Below are positions 9,094-22,000 of a DNA stretch of 64,000 bases, piece after piece (within the stretch, counting starts at the first letter, position 1; each line of letters starts with the position of its first letter). This DNA comes from Lactococcus allomyrinae (GTDB lineage: Bacteria; Bacillota; Bacilli; Lactobacillales; Streptococcaceae): contig NZ_CP032627.1 in assembly GCF_003627095.1 (NCBI RefSeq), positions 2,631,155 through 2,695,154 on the forward strand, in the 5' to 3' direction. The position numbers and the translations under genes were made by a program. The notes beneath the pieces were generated by a model. The model saw nothing but the letters and a program-made list of their open reading frames with translations, had not been told where the DNA came from and made no database searches.

Positions 9094-10429
9094 TGAACAA
9101 TTTTATTCAAACAAAAATCATGCCTCCAATGATGAAATTTTTGAATACACGTGCTGTTACAGCAATCAAAAATGGTATGATTTATCCAATTCCATTTATC
9201 ATCATTGGTTCGGTATTCTTGATTCTTGGACAATTACCATTCCAAGCAGGTCAAGATTTCATGAACAAAATCAAGCTTGGCCCCTATTCTTACAAATTAA
9301 TAATGCTTCATTCGGTATTATGGCGTTACTTGCCGTATTTGGGATTGCCTATGCTTGGGTACGCGATGCAGGATATGAAGGTGTGCCTGCTGGTTTGACT
9401 GGTGTGATTGTTCACATCTTGCTTCAACCAGATACTGTCCATCAAGTAACAAGTGTTACTGACCCAACAAAAACTTCAACTGCTTATCAAGTCGGAGGTG
9501 TTATTGACCGTGCCTGGCTTGGTGGTAAAGGGATGGTTCTTTCAATCATCGTAGGGCTTTTAGTAGGTTGGATTTACACAGGATTTATGCGTCGTAACAT
9601 CACAATCAAGATGCCAGAGCAAGTACCAGCAAACGTTGCGGCATCATTTACAGCCCTTGTTCCTGCGGGAGCAATTATTACTTTGGCCGGTGTCGTTCAT
9701 GGTATCACAACAATTGGCTTTAATACAACTTTTGTCGAATTGGTTTATAAATGGATTCAAACACCATTGCAACACGTAACTGACGGTCCTGTCGGAGTGT
9801 TTGTTATTGCTTTTATGCCAGTATTTATCTGGTGGTTCGGTGTGCATGGTGCTACAATCATCGGTGGTATCATGGGCCCATTGCTTCAAGCAAATGCTGC
9901 TGATAACGCTGCACTTAATAAAGCGGGTCATCTTGATCTCGCTCATGGTGCGCATATCGTTACTCAATCATTCATGGACCAATACTTGACAGTTACTGGT
10001 TCTGGGTTGACCATTGGTCTTGTTGTATTCTTACTTATTGGTGCAAAATCTGTTCAAGGTAAGACACTTGGTAAGATGGAAATTGGACCTGCGGTCTTTA
10101 ACATTAATGAGCCTGTGTTATTTGGTCTTCCGATCGTTTTGAACCCAATCCTAGGTATTCCATTTATCTTGGCACCTTTGATTTCAGGTATCTTGACATA
10201 TCTAGTTATCTATCTTGGTATTATTCCTCCGTTTAATGGGGCAGTAATTCCTTGGACAACACCTGCTATCTTATCTGGTTTACTTGTCGGTGGATGGCAA
10301 GGTATGGTATGGCAAATTATTATGCTTGCAATGACAGTTGTCCTTTATTGGCCATTTGCCCGTGCTTACGATAATGTCTTACTTAAAGAAGAAGCTGAAA
10401 CAGAATCAGAACTTCATGCTGCAGAATAG
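9094..10429 (+). pseudogene. ptcC: PTS cellobiose EIIC permease, frameshifted as sequenced
   Basis: Membrane channel (EIIC, lactose/cellobiose family) partnering PtcB/PtcA. The first frame starts at ATG 9094 after AAAGGAG (MNNFIQTKIMPPMMKF...) and runs to the CCCC at 9281-9284. The rest of the family sequence (QINNASFGIMALLAVFGIAYAWVRDAG...) continues in the next frame and ends at 10429. One additional C would restore KLGPLFLQINNAS. Both halves otherwise look intact, with many membrane segments and no further stops, so this is either a very young inactivation or a homopolymer sequencing error. Restored length is about 445 residues, normal for PtcC/CelB. Confidence 0.85.
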
Positions 10430-10451
10430 TTTTTAAGGTAAAAAAGAGATG

Positions 10452-10476
10452 AGCTCAAGTATATCTTGAGCTTGTC
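10452..10476 (+). other. Stem-loop between ptcC and bglA
   Basis: GAGCTCAAG-TATAT-CTTGAGCTT forms a stable hairpin but is followed by GTCTTG rather than a T-run. It looks like an intra-operon stability or processing hairpin more than a terminator. Confidence 0.5.
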
Positions 10477-10526
10477 TTGTTAAGAAACAAAAATTTAATA
10501 ATTCTAAAAAATACAAGGGAGAAAAT

Positions 10527-11962
<1,436 letters not shown>

Positions 11963-11984
11963 AATTGATGTGACTTTTTTGTAC

Positions 11985-12095
11985 TAGTTCTACTTTAAAA
12001 TCTGATAGGAGCTTATACTCACAGGTGTCCATTCGCTCTAAGTCGCTGAAACGACAAGGCGAAGTGGCTAGTGTCAGCTGGCGTGTCATAGTGAT
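11985..12095. repeat. Intergenic hairpin-rich repeat, copy 3
   Basis: TACTAGTTCTACTTTAAAATC, then ATAGGAGCTTATACTCACAG and GTGTCCATTCGCTCTAAGTC, then GCTGAAACGACAAGGCGAA. This is one of the clearest copies. The following AT-rich stretch to 12569 shows no convincing gene. Confidence 0.7.
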
Positions 12096-12569
12096 GTTTT
12101 TGTGTCATGAAGTTATGGAGTAAAATCAATCCCTTGTTGATTTTTACGATGGATTTATCAGTAGCAGTAGAATTTGAGTCAAGATTTACTTTTGAGATAT
12201 AAGAATATTCCATACGAGAAATTTAGTGATTAGTAGGGTAAAAGAGATAGAAACGATATTAATAAATTAAAAAGACGCTTGTTCGTATTTTTAATTTTAA
12301 TTTTATTAAATTGTAATAAAACAATTCTTTTGAAAAACAAAAGAAGCTACACATAATCCAAAGAATACGTTGTAAATAGTTTTGGTTTTTAATTGGATGG
12401 AGAGATAAAGATTTTAATGCTTAAATGAAAAAAATGAAATTTAGATGTTACTTTTTTATCATTATATTTCAAAAGTGCGTAGGATGGAGTTGAGGAGGCT
12501 TTGACATATTTTTTCATTTTGCTAAAATGAGTTTACTAAAAGTGCTTGATGTACTGGAAAGGAAACGCT

Positions 12570-12827
12570 ATGCAGGCAAAATTTAAAGGTAAGCTTGTGG
12601 ATGTTTGGAAAATTTCTCACAGGCCAGTCTATGAAAATTGGGTAAAGCAAGCTTTTGAGAAGTCAATACTTTCTTGGAATGAGAGAAATCAAAATGTGCT
12701 GAATTTTGAATCGGGTGATTTGGCGCTTGTTGGTGATTTTCTAGTGAGAGAGCAGTCTGGAGAATTTCAAGTTGTGAGCAAGGAACGTGTAAGCCAAAAA
12801 CTTGATATTTTGGAATTCAATATGTGA
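12570..12827 (+). CDS. Small hypothetical protein
   Basis: An 85-residue soluble protein of unknown function. The segment FESGDLALVGDFLVREQSGEFQVVSKERV resembles the G-D-(Y/F)-L-V...GE pattern of small PGDYG-type proteins, but that likeness is weak and no activity follows from it. An ATG at 12546 is in frame, yet the ATG at 12570 has AAAGGAAA about eight bases upstream and is preferred. It stands alone between a repeat-bearing gap and tRNA-Cys; no terminator is obvious after it. Confidence 0.6.
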   Translation: MQAKFKGKLVDVWKISHRPVYENWVKQAFEKSILSWNERNQNVLNFESGDLALVGDFLVREQSGEFQVVSKERVSQKLDILEFNM

Positions 12828-12936
12828 CGGTGATTGTCGTTAGGGACAAATTAGGGTCAAATTTTGGATTTTGGTTATGGTAATTTAAAAATGTTTTTGA
12901 AAAAAATTTATTGAGGTTGCTAGTTGTAGTTCATGC

Positions 12937-12965
12937 TTGCCTTAAACTTAATTTTCCGCTATAAT
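12937..12965 (+). promoter_or_regulatory. tRNA-Cys promoter
   Basis: TTGCCT at 12937-12942, a 17-bp spacer and TATAAT at 12960-12965; the mature tRNA starts 13 bp further on. Confidence 0.85.
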
Positions 12966-12977
12966 AGTTAATGTTGT

Positions 12978-13048
12978 GGCGGCGTAGTGAAGTGGTAACA
13001 CATGGCTCTGCAAAAGCTTAATCGTCGGTTCAAATCCGATCGCCGCCT
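12978..13048 (+). tRNA. tRNA-Cys (GCA)
   Basis: A 71-nt cloverleaf: acceptor arms GGCGGCG and CGCCGCC, anticodon loop CTGCAAA with GCA in the anticodon position, and a T arm TCGG-TTCAAAT-CCGA. CCA is not encoded. It is transcribed alone and followed by a terminator. Confidence 0.96.
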
Positions 13049-13052
13049 TAAT

Positions 13053-13082
13053 AAAGCATACTCTCTTGGGTATGCTTTTTTT
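13053..13082 (+). terminator. Terminator after tRNA-Cys
   Basis: AAAGCATAC and GTATGCTTT form a 9-bp stem with an 8-nt loop, followed by a T-run. It sits only 25 bp before ligA. Confidence 0.9.
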
Positions 13083-13092
13083 GATGAATTTG

Positions 13093-15168
<2,076 letters not shown>

Positions 15169-15201
15169 TCTGTCAGTATACTGACAGAAGGTTTTTTCTA
15201 T
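15169..15201 (+). terminator. Terminator after ligA
   Basis: Stem CTGTCAG-TATA-CTGACAG followed by AAGGTTTTTTC. Confidence 0.8.
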
Positions 15202-15261
15202 AACTCATCTGTTGTAAAAGTCATGACATTATTTTAACTTTATGGAGTAAAAATGTTGTTA

Positions 15262-15415
15262 TGACAGGCGACTTACGCGTCGTTTTGCGAAATGGAGCTA
15301 GAGCGAGTGATTTCGTATTGTTGCTTTAGCAGATTGCCACTGCGCCTAAGACTTTAATGCTGTAGCGCGTATGGACAGCGGAGCGATGAAGTTGCAGAGG
15401 GAATCCATGGTATGA
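15262..15415. repeat. Intergenic hairpin-rich repeat, copy 4
   Basis: Words such as GGCGACTTACGCGTCGTTTTGC, TTTAGCAGATTGCCACTGCG and GTATGGACAGCGGAGCGATG are shared, partly in reverse complement, with other copies. It fills the 424-bp ligA–dagK gap, in which no gene is seen. Confidence 0.5.
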
Positions 15416-15592
15416 CATCCTTCGGATTATAAAGTGGAATTAACTAGTATAATACTGTTTTATTTCTGAGTGTTTTTAAGAAGTGAAAAGCTTGTGTAGA
15501 ATGCTTTCATAATGTAAGGGTTCAGCACGCGCTCCTACTCAGCTCGTTTTGTTGGGGAAGGCAGTAGAAAAAGAATGAGAAAGAGTGGGAAA

Positions 15593-16609
15593 ATGAAGGC
15601 AAGATTGATTTATAATCCGACGTCGGGTCAAGAAATCATCAAAAAACATATTGCAGATATTCTTAATCGACTTGAAGAATATGGTTATGAAACGAGTGCG
15701 TATCAAACGACGCCAGAGCCTAAATCAGCAGAAATTGAAGCTGCACGAGCAACAGAGGCTGGTTTTGATTTGATTATTGCGGCTGGTGGTGATGGAACGA
15801 TTAATGAAGTAGTTTCAGGTCTTGCTCCCTTTGAAAAGCGCCCAAGACTTGCTATTGTGCCGACTGGGACGACGAATGATTTTGCTAGAGCTTTGAAAAT
15901 TCCACGAGGGAAACCGCTTGAAGCGATAGAAATTATTGGTAAGAATCAGGTATTGAGTATTGATGTTGGTCATTCCACGCGTGGTCTTGCTGAAGAGGAT
16001 AAATACTTTATCAACATTGCGGCTGGCGGTGGGCTTACTGAGCTGACATACAGTGTACCTAGTCATCTGAAAACAGCTTTTGGTTATCTTGCTTATTTGG
16101 CAAAAGGGGCAGAACTTTTGCCACGAGTCAGAAAAGCTCCTGTGCGTATTACACACGATAATGGTGTTTTTGAAGGTGATATTTCAATGTTTTTCGCAGC
16201 ATTGACTAATTCTGTAGGTGGTTTTGAGAAAATTGCACCAGATGCAAAGTTGGATGATGGACTATTTACCTTGATTTTGGTCAAAACAGATAATCTTTTT
16301 GAGCTGATGGCTTTGCTTGCGATTGTTGCAAATGGGAAACATTTGGATGATATCAATATTGAGTATATCAAGACGAGCATGATTGAGATTGAGCCGATGG
16401 CGGGTCAGCGGATGTTACTTAATTTGGATGGTGAGTATGGTGGAGATGCGCCTGTGAGATTTGACAACCTCAAGGGACATATTGATATGTATGTCAATCT
16501 TGATGAAATTAATGATGACCATTATATTGGCGATGAAGACACACTAGCACTTGAAGCTGTGGCGCAACGGTTTGCAGAAGAAACGAGTAAAATCAAAGAT
16601 GAAGATTAA
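15593..16609 (+). CDS. dagK: Diacylglycerol/lipid kinase (DagK/YegS family)
   Basis: Soluble kinase that phosphorylates diacylglycerol, returning it to phospholipid synthesis. The DAGK catalytic domain is at about residues 1-130: RLIYNPTSG at the N terminus, the nucleotide-binding AAGGDGTINEVVSG, and VPTGTTNDFARAL. The C-terminal beta domain follows (LNLDGEYGGDAP). A frame extension to 15575 exists, but the family starts MKARLIYNP at 15593, preceded by GTGGGA. The acidic C-terminal tail (DDHYIGDED...) is longer than in many homologues. Length is 338 residues. Confidence 0.9.
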   Translation: MKARLIYNPTSGQEIIKKHIADILNRLEEYGYETSAYQTTPEPKSAEIEAARATEAGFDLIIAAGGDGTINEVVSGLAPFEKRPRLAIVPTGTTNDFARALKIPRGKPLEAIEIIGKNQVLSIDVGHSTRGLAEEDKYFINIAAGGGLTELTYSVPSHLKTAFGYLAYLAKGAELLPRVRKAPVRITHDNGVFEGDISMFFAALTNSVGGFEKIAPDAKLDDGLFTLILVKTDNLFELMALLAIVANGKHLDDINIEYIKTSMIEIEPMAGQRMLLNLDGEYGGDAPVRFDNLKGHIDMYVNLDEINDDHYIGDEDTLALEAVAQRFAEETSKIKDED

Positions 16610-16857
16610 TACTTTTGTATTAGGCTAACTTTGAAGTGATTTCTTCATTGGTGGGAGATTCTTTCTCATCCCCCAATTGTCAGAGTACACTAACAACTAA
16701 GCGACCTGTATGAACAGTCTGCTTAGTTCGCGGAGACTTGCTAGGTTAAAAATTCAATAGAATTTTTTAGTGATCATATAAAAAGGATAACTGTGATGTG
16801 AAATAATTCCTCGTAAAAATGATGAGCTAACGCAAGTGTCAGTGTAGAAAAGCATGA

Positions 16858-16887
16858 ATTCTGTCAGTGTACTGACAGTTTTTCTTT
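16858..16887 (+). terminator. Terminator upstream of msmK
   Basis: CTGTCAG-TGTA-CTGACAG followed by TTTTTCTTTTT. Confidence 0.75.
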
Positions 16888-16959
16888 TTGCTGACAGAAG
16901 TTTTTTCTATAAAATGTGCAACTTGTATAAAGAAAATGGGCAGTTCAATGCTTGTCAGG

Positions 16960-16973
16960 AGAAACCGTTTGCA
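16960..16973 (+). promoter_or_regulatory. cre-like site upstream of msmK
   Basis: AGAAACCGTTTGCA matches the CcpA cre consensus at about 12 of 14 positions, 40 bp before the msmK start. Confidence 0.5.
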
Positions 16974-17013
16974 TTAAAATGGATAGTATAAAAAGTGAAT
17001 ACAGGAGAAAAAA

Positions 17014-18150
17014 ATGACAACACTTAGCTTAGACAAGATTTACAAAAAATATCCTAATGCAACTCAGTATGCAGTAGAAGATTTTAACTTAGATGTTAAA
17101 GATAAAGAATTTATCGTCTTTGTAGGGCCTTCAGGATGTGGTAAATCAACTACTTTGCGTATGATTGCTGGTTTGGAAGATATTTCAGAAGGTGAATTCA
17201 AAATTGATGATAAAGTCATGAATGATGTGGCACCAAAGGATCGTGATATTGCGATGGTTTTCCAAAACTATGCCCTTTATCCACATATGACTGTTTTTGA
17301 TAACATGGCTTTCGGGCTTAAATTACGTAAATATAAAAAAGATGAAATTAAAAAACGTGTCGATGAAGCAGCTGCAATTCTTGGATTGACAGATATGCTC
17401 GACCGTAAACCTGCCGACTTGTCTGGTGGTCAACGTCAACGTGTGGCGATGGGACGTGCTATTGTGCGTGACGCTAAAGTCTTCCTTATGGATGAACCTT
17501 TGTCAAACTTAGATGCGAAACTTCGTGTATCCATGCGTACTGAAATCGCAAAAATTCACCGTCGTATTGGTGCAACAACAATTTATGTTACCCATGACCA
17601 AACAGAAGCGATGACACTTGCAGACCGTATCGTTATCATGTCTTCATCGCCAAATGTAGATAAGACTGGTACTGTTGGACGTATTGAACAAGTCGGTTCA
17701 CCTCAAGAACTTTATAATGAACCTGCATCAAAATTTGTCGCAGGATTTATCGGAAGTCCAGCGATGAACTTTTTTGAAGTGACGGTCAATGGCAATAAAT
17801 TATCTAATGGTGAAGGTCTCAGCATCGAAATGCCAGAAGGTAAAGAAAAATTACTTAAAGATCAAGGATACAATGGCAAAAAAGTATGGCTCGGTGTTCG
17901 TCCAGAAGATATTTCTGCAGGTGAGCTTCAAGCGCAAGCTTATCCTGATTCACGTGTAGATGCTGAAGTTGTCGTATCAGAGCTTCTCGGCGCAGAAACA
18001 ATGCTCTATCTCAAGACAGGTTCAACTGAATTTGTTTCTCGTGTTGAAGCACGTGATTTCAGAAACCCAGGTGAAAAACTGACAGTAACATTGAACTTGA
18101 ATAAAGCACATTTCTTTGATGTTGATACTGAAAAACGTATCACCGAATAA
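17014..18150 (+). CDS. msmK: Multi-sugar ABC transporter ATPase (MsmK/UgpC type)
   Basis: Cytoplasmic ATPase of CUT1 sugar importers. Motifs in order: Walker A GPSGCGKST, Q-loop in AMVFQNYALYPHMTV, signature LSGGQRQRVAMGRA, Walker B VFLMDEPLSNLD, H-loop YVTHDQTEAM, then the C-terminal MalK-type regulatory OB domain (about 240-378). No permease or binding-protein gene is adjacent, so it is an orphan subunit. Streptococcal MsmK is known to energise several importers, and the ABC cluster at 55-58.5 kb lacks an ATPase. GGAG ribosome site; a cre-like site upstream suggests glucose repression. Confidence 0.92.
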   Translation: MTTLSLDKIYKKYPNATQYAVEDFNLDVKDKEFIVFVGPSGCGKSTTLRMIAGLEDISEGEFKIDDKVMNDVAPKDRDIAMVFQNYALYPHMTVFDNMAFGLKLRKYKKDEIKKRVDEAAAILGLTDMLDRKPADLSGGQRQRVAMGRAIVRDAKVFLMDEPLSNLDAKLRVSMRTEIAKIHRRIGATTIYVTHDQTEAMTLADRIVIMSSSPNVDKTGTVGRIEQVGSPQELYNEPASKFVAGFIGSPAMNFFEVTVNGNKLSNGEGLSIEMPEGKEKLLKDQGYNGKKVWLGVRPEDISAGELQAQAYPDSRVDAEVVVSELLGAETMLYLKTGSTEFVSRVEARDFRNPGEKLTVTLNLNKAHFFDVDTEKRITE

Positions 18151-18177
18151 TCTTAATTACGGTTTTCCTCTTAAAAA

Positions 18178-18207
18178 TAACTCTGTCAGTACTGACAGGG
18201 TTTTTTG
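18178..18207 (+). terminator. Terminator after msmK
   Basis: CTCTGTCAG-TA-CTGACAGGG stem followed by TTTTTT. Confidence 0.88.
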
Positions 18208-18223
18208 TCAGTAAAAATAATAA

Positions 18224-18252
18224 TTGACAGAAAATTATAAAAATATTATACT
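18224..18252 (+). promoter_or_regulatory. Promoter for the 18367 membrane protein gene
   Basis: TTGACA at 18224-18229, 17-bp spacer, TATACT at 18247-18252. The leader is about 107 nt. Confidence 0.75.
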
Positions 18253-18366
18253 GTTTTAAATGATGATTTTGAATAGTGAAATTTATATACATCAATAAAA
18301 TCTGAGCAAAAATTTGCTGACTAAACTGTCAGTGATTTTTGCGGTTTTAGAGTTGAGGAGGAGAAG

Positions 18367-18819
18367 ATGAAAGGAGTAAAAAAGAAATATCCATGCTGGA
18401 TAAGATGGAGTTTGTTGATTTATAGTTTTATAGCATTTTTGGTTACAGTGATTTATACTGCTTTTCATCTATATTTTTTCAATATAGATTGGGAACGCTA
18501 TCAAGATGACAATGCTTATTGGACTAAGGCTAATAAAATTTTGCAACATGGCGTTTTTAGGATAAAAGGTCAAGAACTTGCGTTACATTCATTTTTATTG
18601 ATCGGTCTTTTATTTCTTGGGATTTTAGTTTCTGTTGGCCTTTTTGTCTTTGCTCGGAGGACTTATTATGCTCGCACATGGACACCATTGATTGCTACGG
18701 TTGGATTTATGCTTCCTTTAATTCCTTTCGGGACAAATGTTCTGTTGACATTGATTATTGCTTATCTATTTATTTTAGTAGGAAGTGCCTTGTCTGTGAG
18801 TGCTTTAAAATTACTTTAA
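18367..18819 (+). CDS. Hypothetical multi-pass membrane protein
   Basis: A 150-residue protein that I do not recognise. It has about four hydrophobic segments: roughly residues 13-37, 75-97, 108-124 and 126-148. A polar stretch (about 40-72, IDWERYQDDNAYWTKANKIL) between the first two would face outside if the N terminus is cytoplasmic, as the basic start MKGVKKKY suggests. A good promoter, a GAGGAGGAG ribosome site and its own terminator show a monocistronic, expressed gene. Confidence 0.65.
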   Translation: MKGVKKKYPCWIRWSLLIYSFIAFLVTVIYTAFHLYFFNIDWERYQDDNAYWTKANKILQHGVFRIKGQELALHSFLLIGLLFLGILVSVGLFVFARRTYYARTWTPLIATVGFMLPLIPFGTNVLLTLIIAYLFILVGSALSVSALKLL

Positions 18820-18843
18820 AACAGCCAAATGTAAAAGAAAATT

Positions 18844-18870
18844 GACAACATACCGTTGTCCTTTTTTTCT
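18844..18870 (+). terminator. Terminator after the 18367 gene
   Basis: GACAAC-ATACC-GTTGTC hairpin followed by a long T-run. Confidence 0.8.
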
Positions 18871-19023
18871 TGTAAAATGCTAAAATAAATTTAGTCGAAA
18901 TTTAATATCACGGGAAAGCTCTCGATTTTTTCTGATTTATATTTAAGTCACGTAAAGAACACCGACACCGCTCTTTATGCAGAGAAAAGGTTGAATAAAT
19001 GCTCTCTCAAAGAAAGTTTGAAA

Positions 19024-22000
19024 ATGAAAAAAACAATGGATGGAAACATGGCGGCGGCACATATTGCCTACGCTTTTTCAGAAATTGCTGTAATTTATCC
19101 GATTACTCCAAGTTCACCGATGGCAGATTACACGGATGCGTGGTCTGTGGCTGGGCGCAAAAACATTTGGGGACAAACGGTAAAAATTACAGAAATGCAA
19201 TCAGAAGCCGGTGCAGCAGGTGCCATGCACGGTGTTCTCAAAGCAGGGGGAATTGCGACAACATATACGGCTTCACAAGGGCTGCTTTTGATGTTACCCA
19301 ATATGTATAAAATGGCGGGCGAACTTTTACCAACGGTGATTCATGTGGCAGCGCGTGCGGTAGCAACGGGGGCGCTCAACATTTTTGGAGACCAGTCGGA
19401 TGTAATGTCTGCACGTTCCACAGGGTTCGCCATGTTAGCTGAGTCAAGTGTACAAGAAGTGATGGATTTATCAGCCGTCGCACATTTAGCTACGATTGAG
19501 GGCTCAGTTCCTTTCATGAATTTCTTTGACGGTTTCAGGACGAGTCATGAGATTCAAAAAATTGATGTCATTGATTACGAGGATTTAGCGCCACTTATCA
19601 ATACTGACAAACTGACAGCTTTTCGCAATCGTGCGATGAACCCTGATCATCCAACAGTTTCAGGAACCAATCAGAACGCTGATATTTATTTTCAACAACG
19701 AGAAACAGTCAATGCCTATTATGATGTGTTACCAAGCATTGTTCAAAAATACATGAACAAAATCAATGCGCTGCGTGGGACGGATTATGATTTAGTCAAT
19801 TATTACGGTGCTTGTGATGCGACTGAGGTCATTGTCAGCATGGGGTCAGTCGCTGGGACGATTGAGCAGACAGTAGACTATCTGAATAGTAGAGGACGCA
19901 AAGTTGGATTTTTGAACATTCACTTGTATCGTCCATTTCCAACAGTAAATTTCCTTGATAAATTGCCGAAAAGTGTGCAAAATATTGCAGTGCTTGACCG
20001 TACAAAAGAGTCAGGTTCAAATGGTGAACCACTCTTTCTTGATGTGCAGTCTGCATTGTTTGACGAAAATGTAAAAGTCATCGGCGGACGCTACGGTGTG
20101 GGCGGAAAAGATACGCGTCCAGAGCATATTGTTGCAGTTTTTGATGAGCTTCTAAAGGCAAAATCTCGTCGGCAATTTACCATCGGAATCACTGATGACG
20201 TGACAAATTTGTCGCTGTCAGTGAATTCTAAACTTGATTTGACACCGTCAGATACTTTCCAAGCGAAATTTTGGGGCTTTGGCTCTGATGGAACAGTCGG
20301 GGCAAACAAAGCTGCCATCAAAATCATTGGTGATAACACAGATAAGTATGTGCAAGCAGCATTTGAGTACGATTCCAAAAAGTCAGGAGGGCTGACTATC
20401 AGCCATCTGCGCTTTGGCGACAGCCCCATCAAGTCAGAATACATGACTGCAACGCTTGATTTTGTCGCGTGCCACAATACGACTTATGTCAGAAAATATG
20501 ATTTGACGAAAGATTTGAAAGTAGGTGGAACCCTTCTTTTAAATACCTCTTGGGATGATGAACATCTTTCAAAAAATTTGCCAAGCAAGTTGAAACGCTA
20601 TATTGGCGAAAACCAGATTAAATTTTACACGATAGATGCGGCAAAAATCGCGAGAGAAACGGGATTAGACCGACGTATTAATACCATCATGCAAGTCGCA
20701 TTTTTCAAACTGGCTGAGGTTATGCCTTTTGACATAGCTTATGAAATTCTGAAAAATGATGCACAAAAATACGCACGCAAATCGCCAAAAATTGTGGAGC
20801 AAAACCTAAATGCGATGGAAATGGCACTCGATTCTCTCCACGAAGTCCATGTTCCAGCAGATTGGGCAAGCGCACAGGAACGCGAATTAAAGCCAATTTT
20901 AGCCGCAAGTGCAACGAAAAAATACGTTTTCGAGATTGTCAACAAAACCAATGCTTTCGAGGGCGACGAGCTTTCTGTGCAAGATTTGGTGGATAATGGC
21001 ATGACGAGAGGCAGCAGTCCGCTTGGGACGGCGAGTTACGAGAAGCGCGGCATTGCGCTTGAAGTCCCAGAGTGGAATGCAGATGCCTGCATTCAATGCA
21101 ATGAGTGCGCTTTCGTCTGCCCGCACGCAGCGATACGCCCATTTCTCGTCGATGAAGATGAGTGGAATGTTGCACCAGAAGGCTTCCAAGTCATGGATTA
21201 TAAGGGAAATGATGGTCTGAAATATCGGATACAAGTTTCTGTCGAAGACTGCACGGGATGTGGTTTATGTGTTGAAGCTTGTCCCAAAAAAGGTGAAGCG
21301 TTAAAAATGGTTCCTTATGAATCACAGCAGGAACAAGCGGTTAATTGGGCTTTTACGCAAACTTTGAAAACAAAAGAAAATCCAATGGCTGGGCGACTCA
21401 CAGCTGCAAGTACGCAGTTTGAAAAACCTTTGTTTGAGTTTTCAGGTGCTTGTTCAGGTTGTGGCGAAACACCTTATATCAAACTTTTGACGCAAATGTT
21501 TGGTGATCGGATGATGATTTCAAATGCGACAGGTTGCTCATCAATTTATGGAGGAACGCAAGCGACGCCTTATACCACAAATGATGAGGGACAAGGACCC
21601 GCTTGGTCAAATTCACTTTTTGAAGATAATGCTGAATACGGTTATGGGATGCATATGGCATCAGTAACTCGCCGCCAAAAACTTGCTGATGAAGTTCTGT
21701 CAGTACTGACAGAAATGTCAGAGGACTTACAACTCCTTGCTAAAGATTGGGCAACGCATCTTTTTGATAGTGAAGGAACCAGAGCGCGTGCTGAGAAGTT
21801 CAAGGCACTGCTCAAAGAAGAACTGACGGCTTTAGTGGACCAAGAAAAAACAGATGAAGTCGCTGATAGAAAGCTGTCAGTATTAAATGCAATCTATAAG
21901 CAAAAAGATCAATTTGTCAAACCGACCCAATGGATTTTCGGTGGCGATGGTTGGGCTTATGATATCGGATTTGGAGGTTTAGACCATGTCATTGCCTCAG

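Larger units (their letters stand above)
16610..17013. other. dagK–msmK gap: repeat fragment, terminator, cre
   Basis: The 404-bp gap holds AACAACTAAGCGACCTGTA at 16690-16709, a word repeated at about 44529, with CAGTCTGCTTA following in both. Near the end are a terminator and a cre-like site, reported separately. No gene is seen. Confidence 0.55.

Noticed and set aside
9644..9967. Minus-strand frame opposite ptcC
   Set aside because: Shadow of the permease coding frame; composition is Cys/His/Asn-rich nonsense.
20091..21234. Several long minus-strand frames opposite nifJ
   Set aside because: They overlap a fully conserved gene on the other strand and have no ribosome sites; typical antisense shadows.
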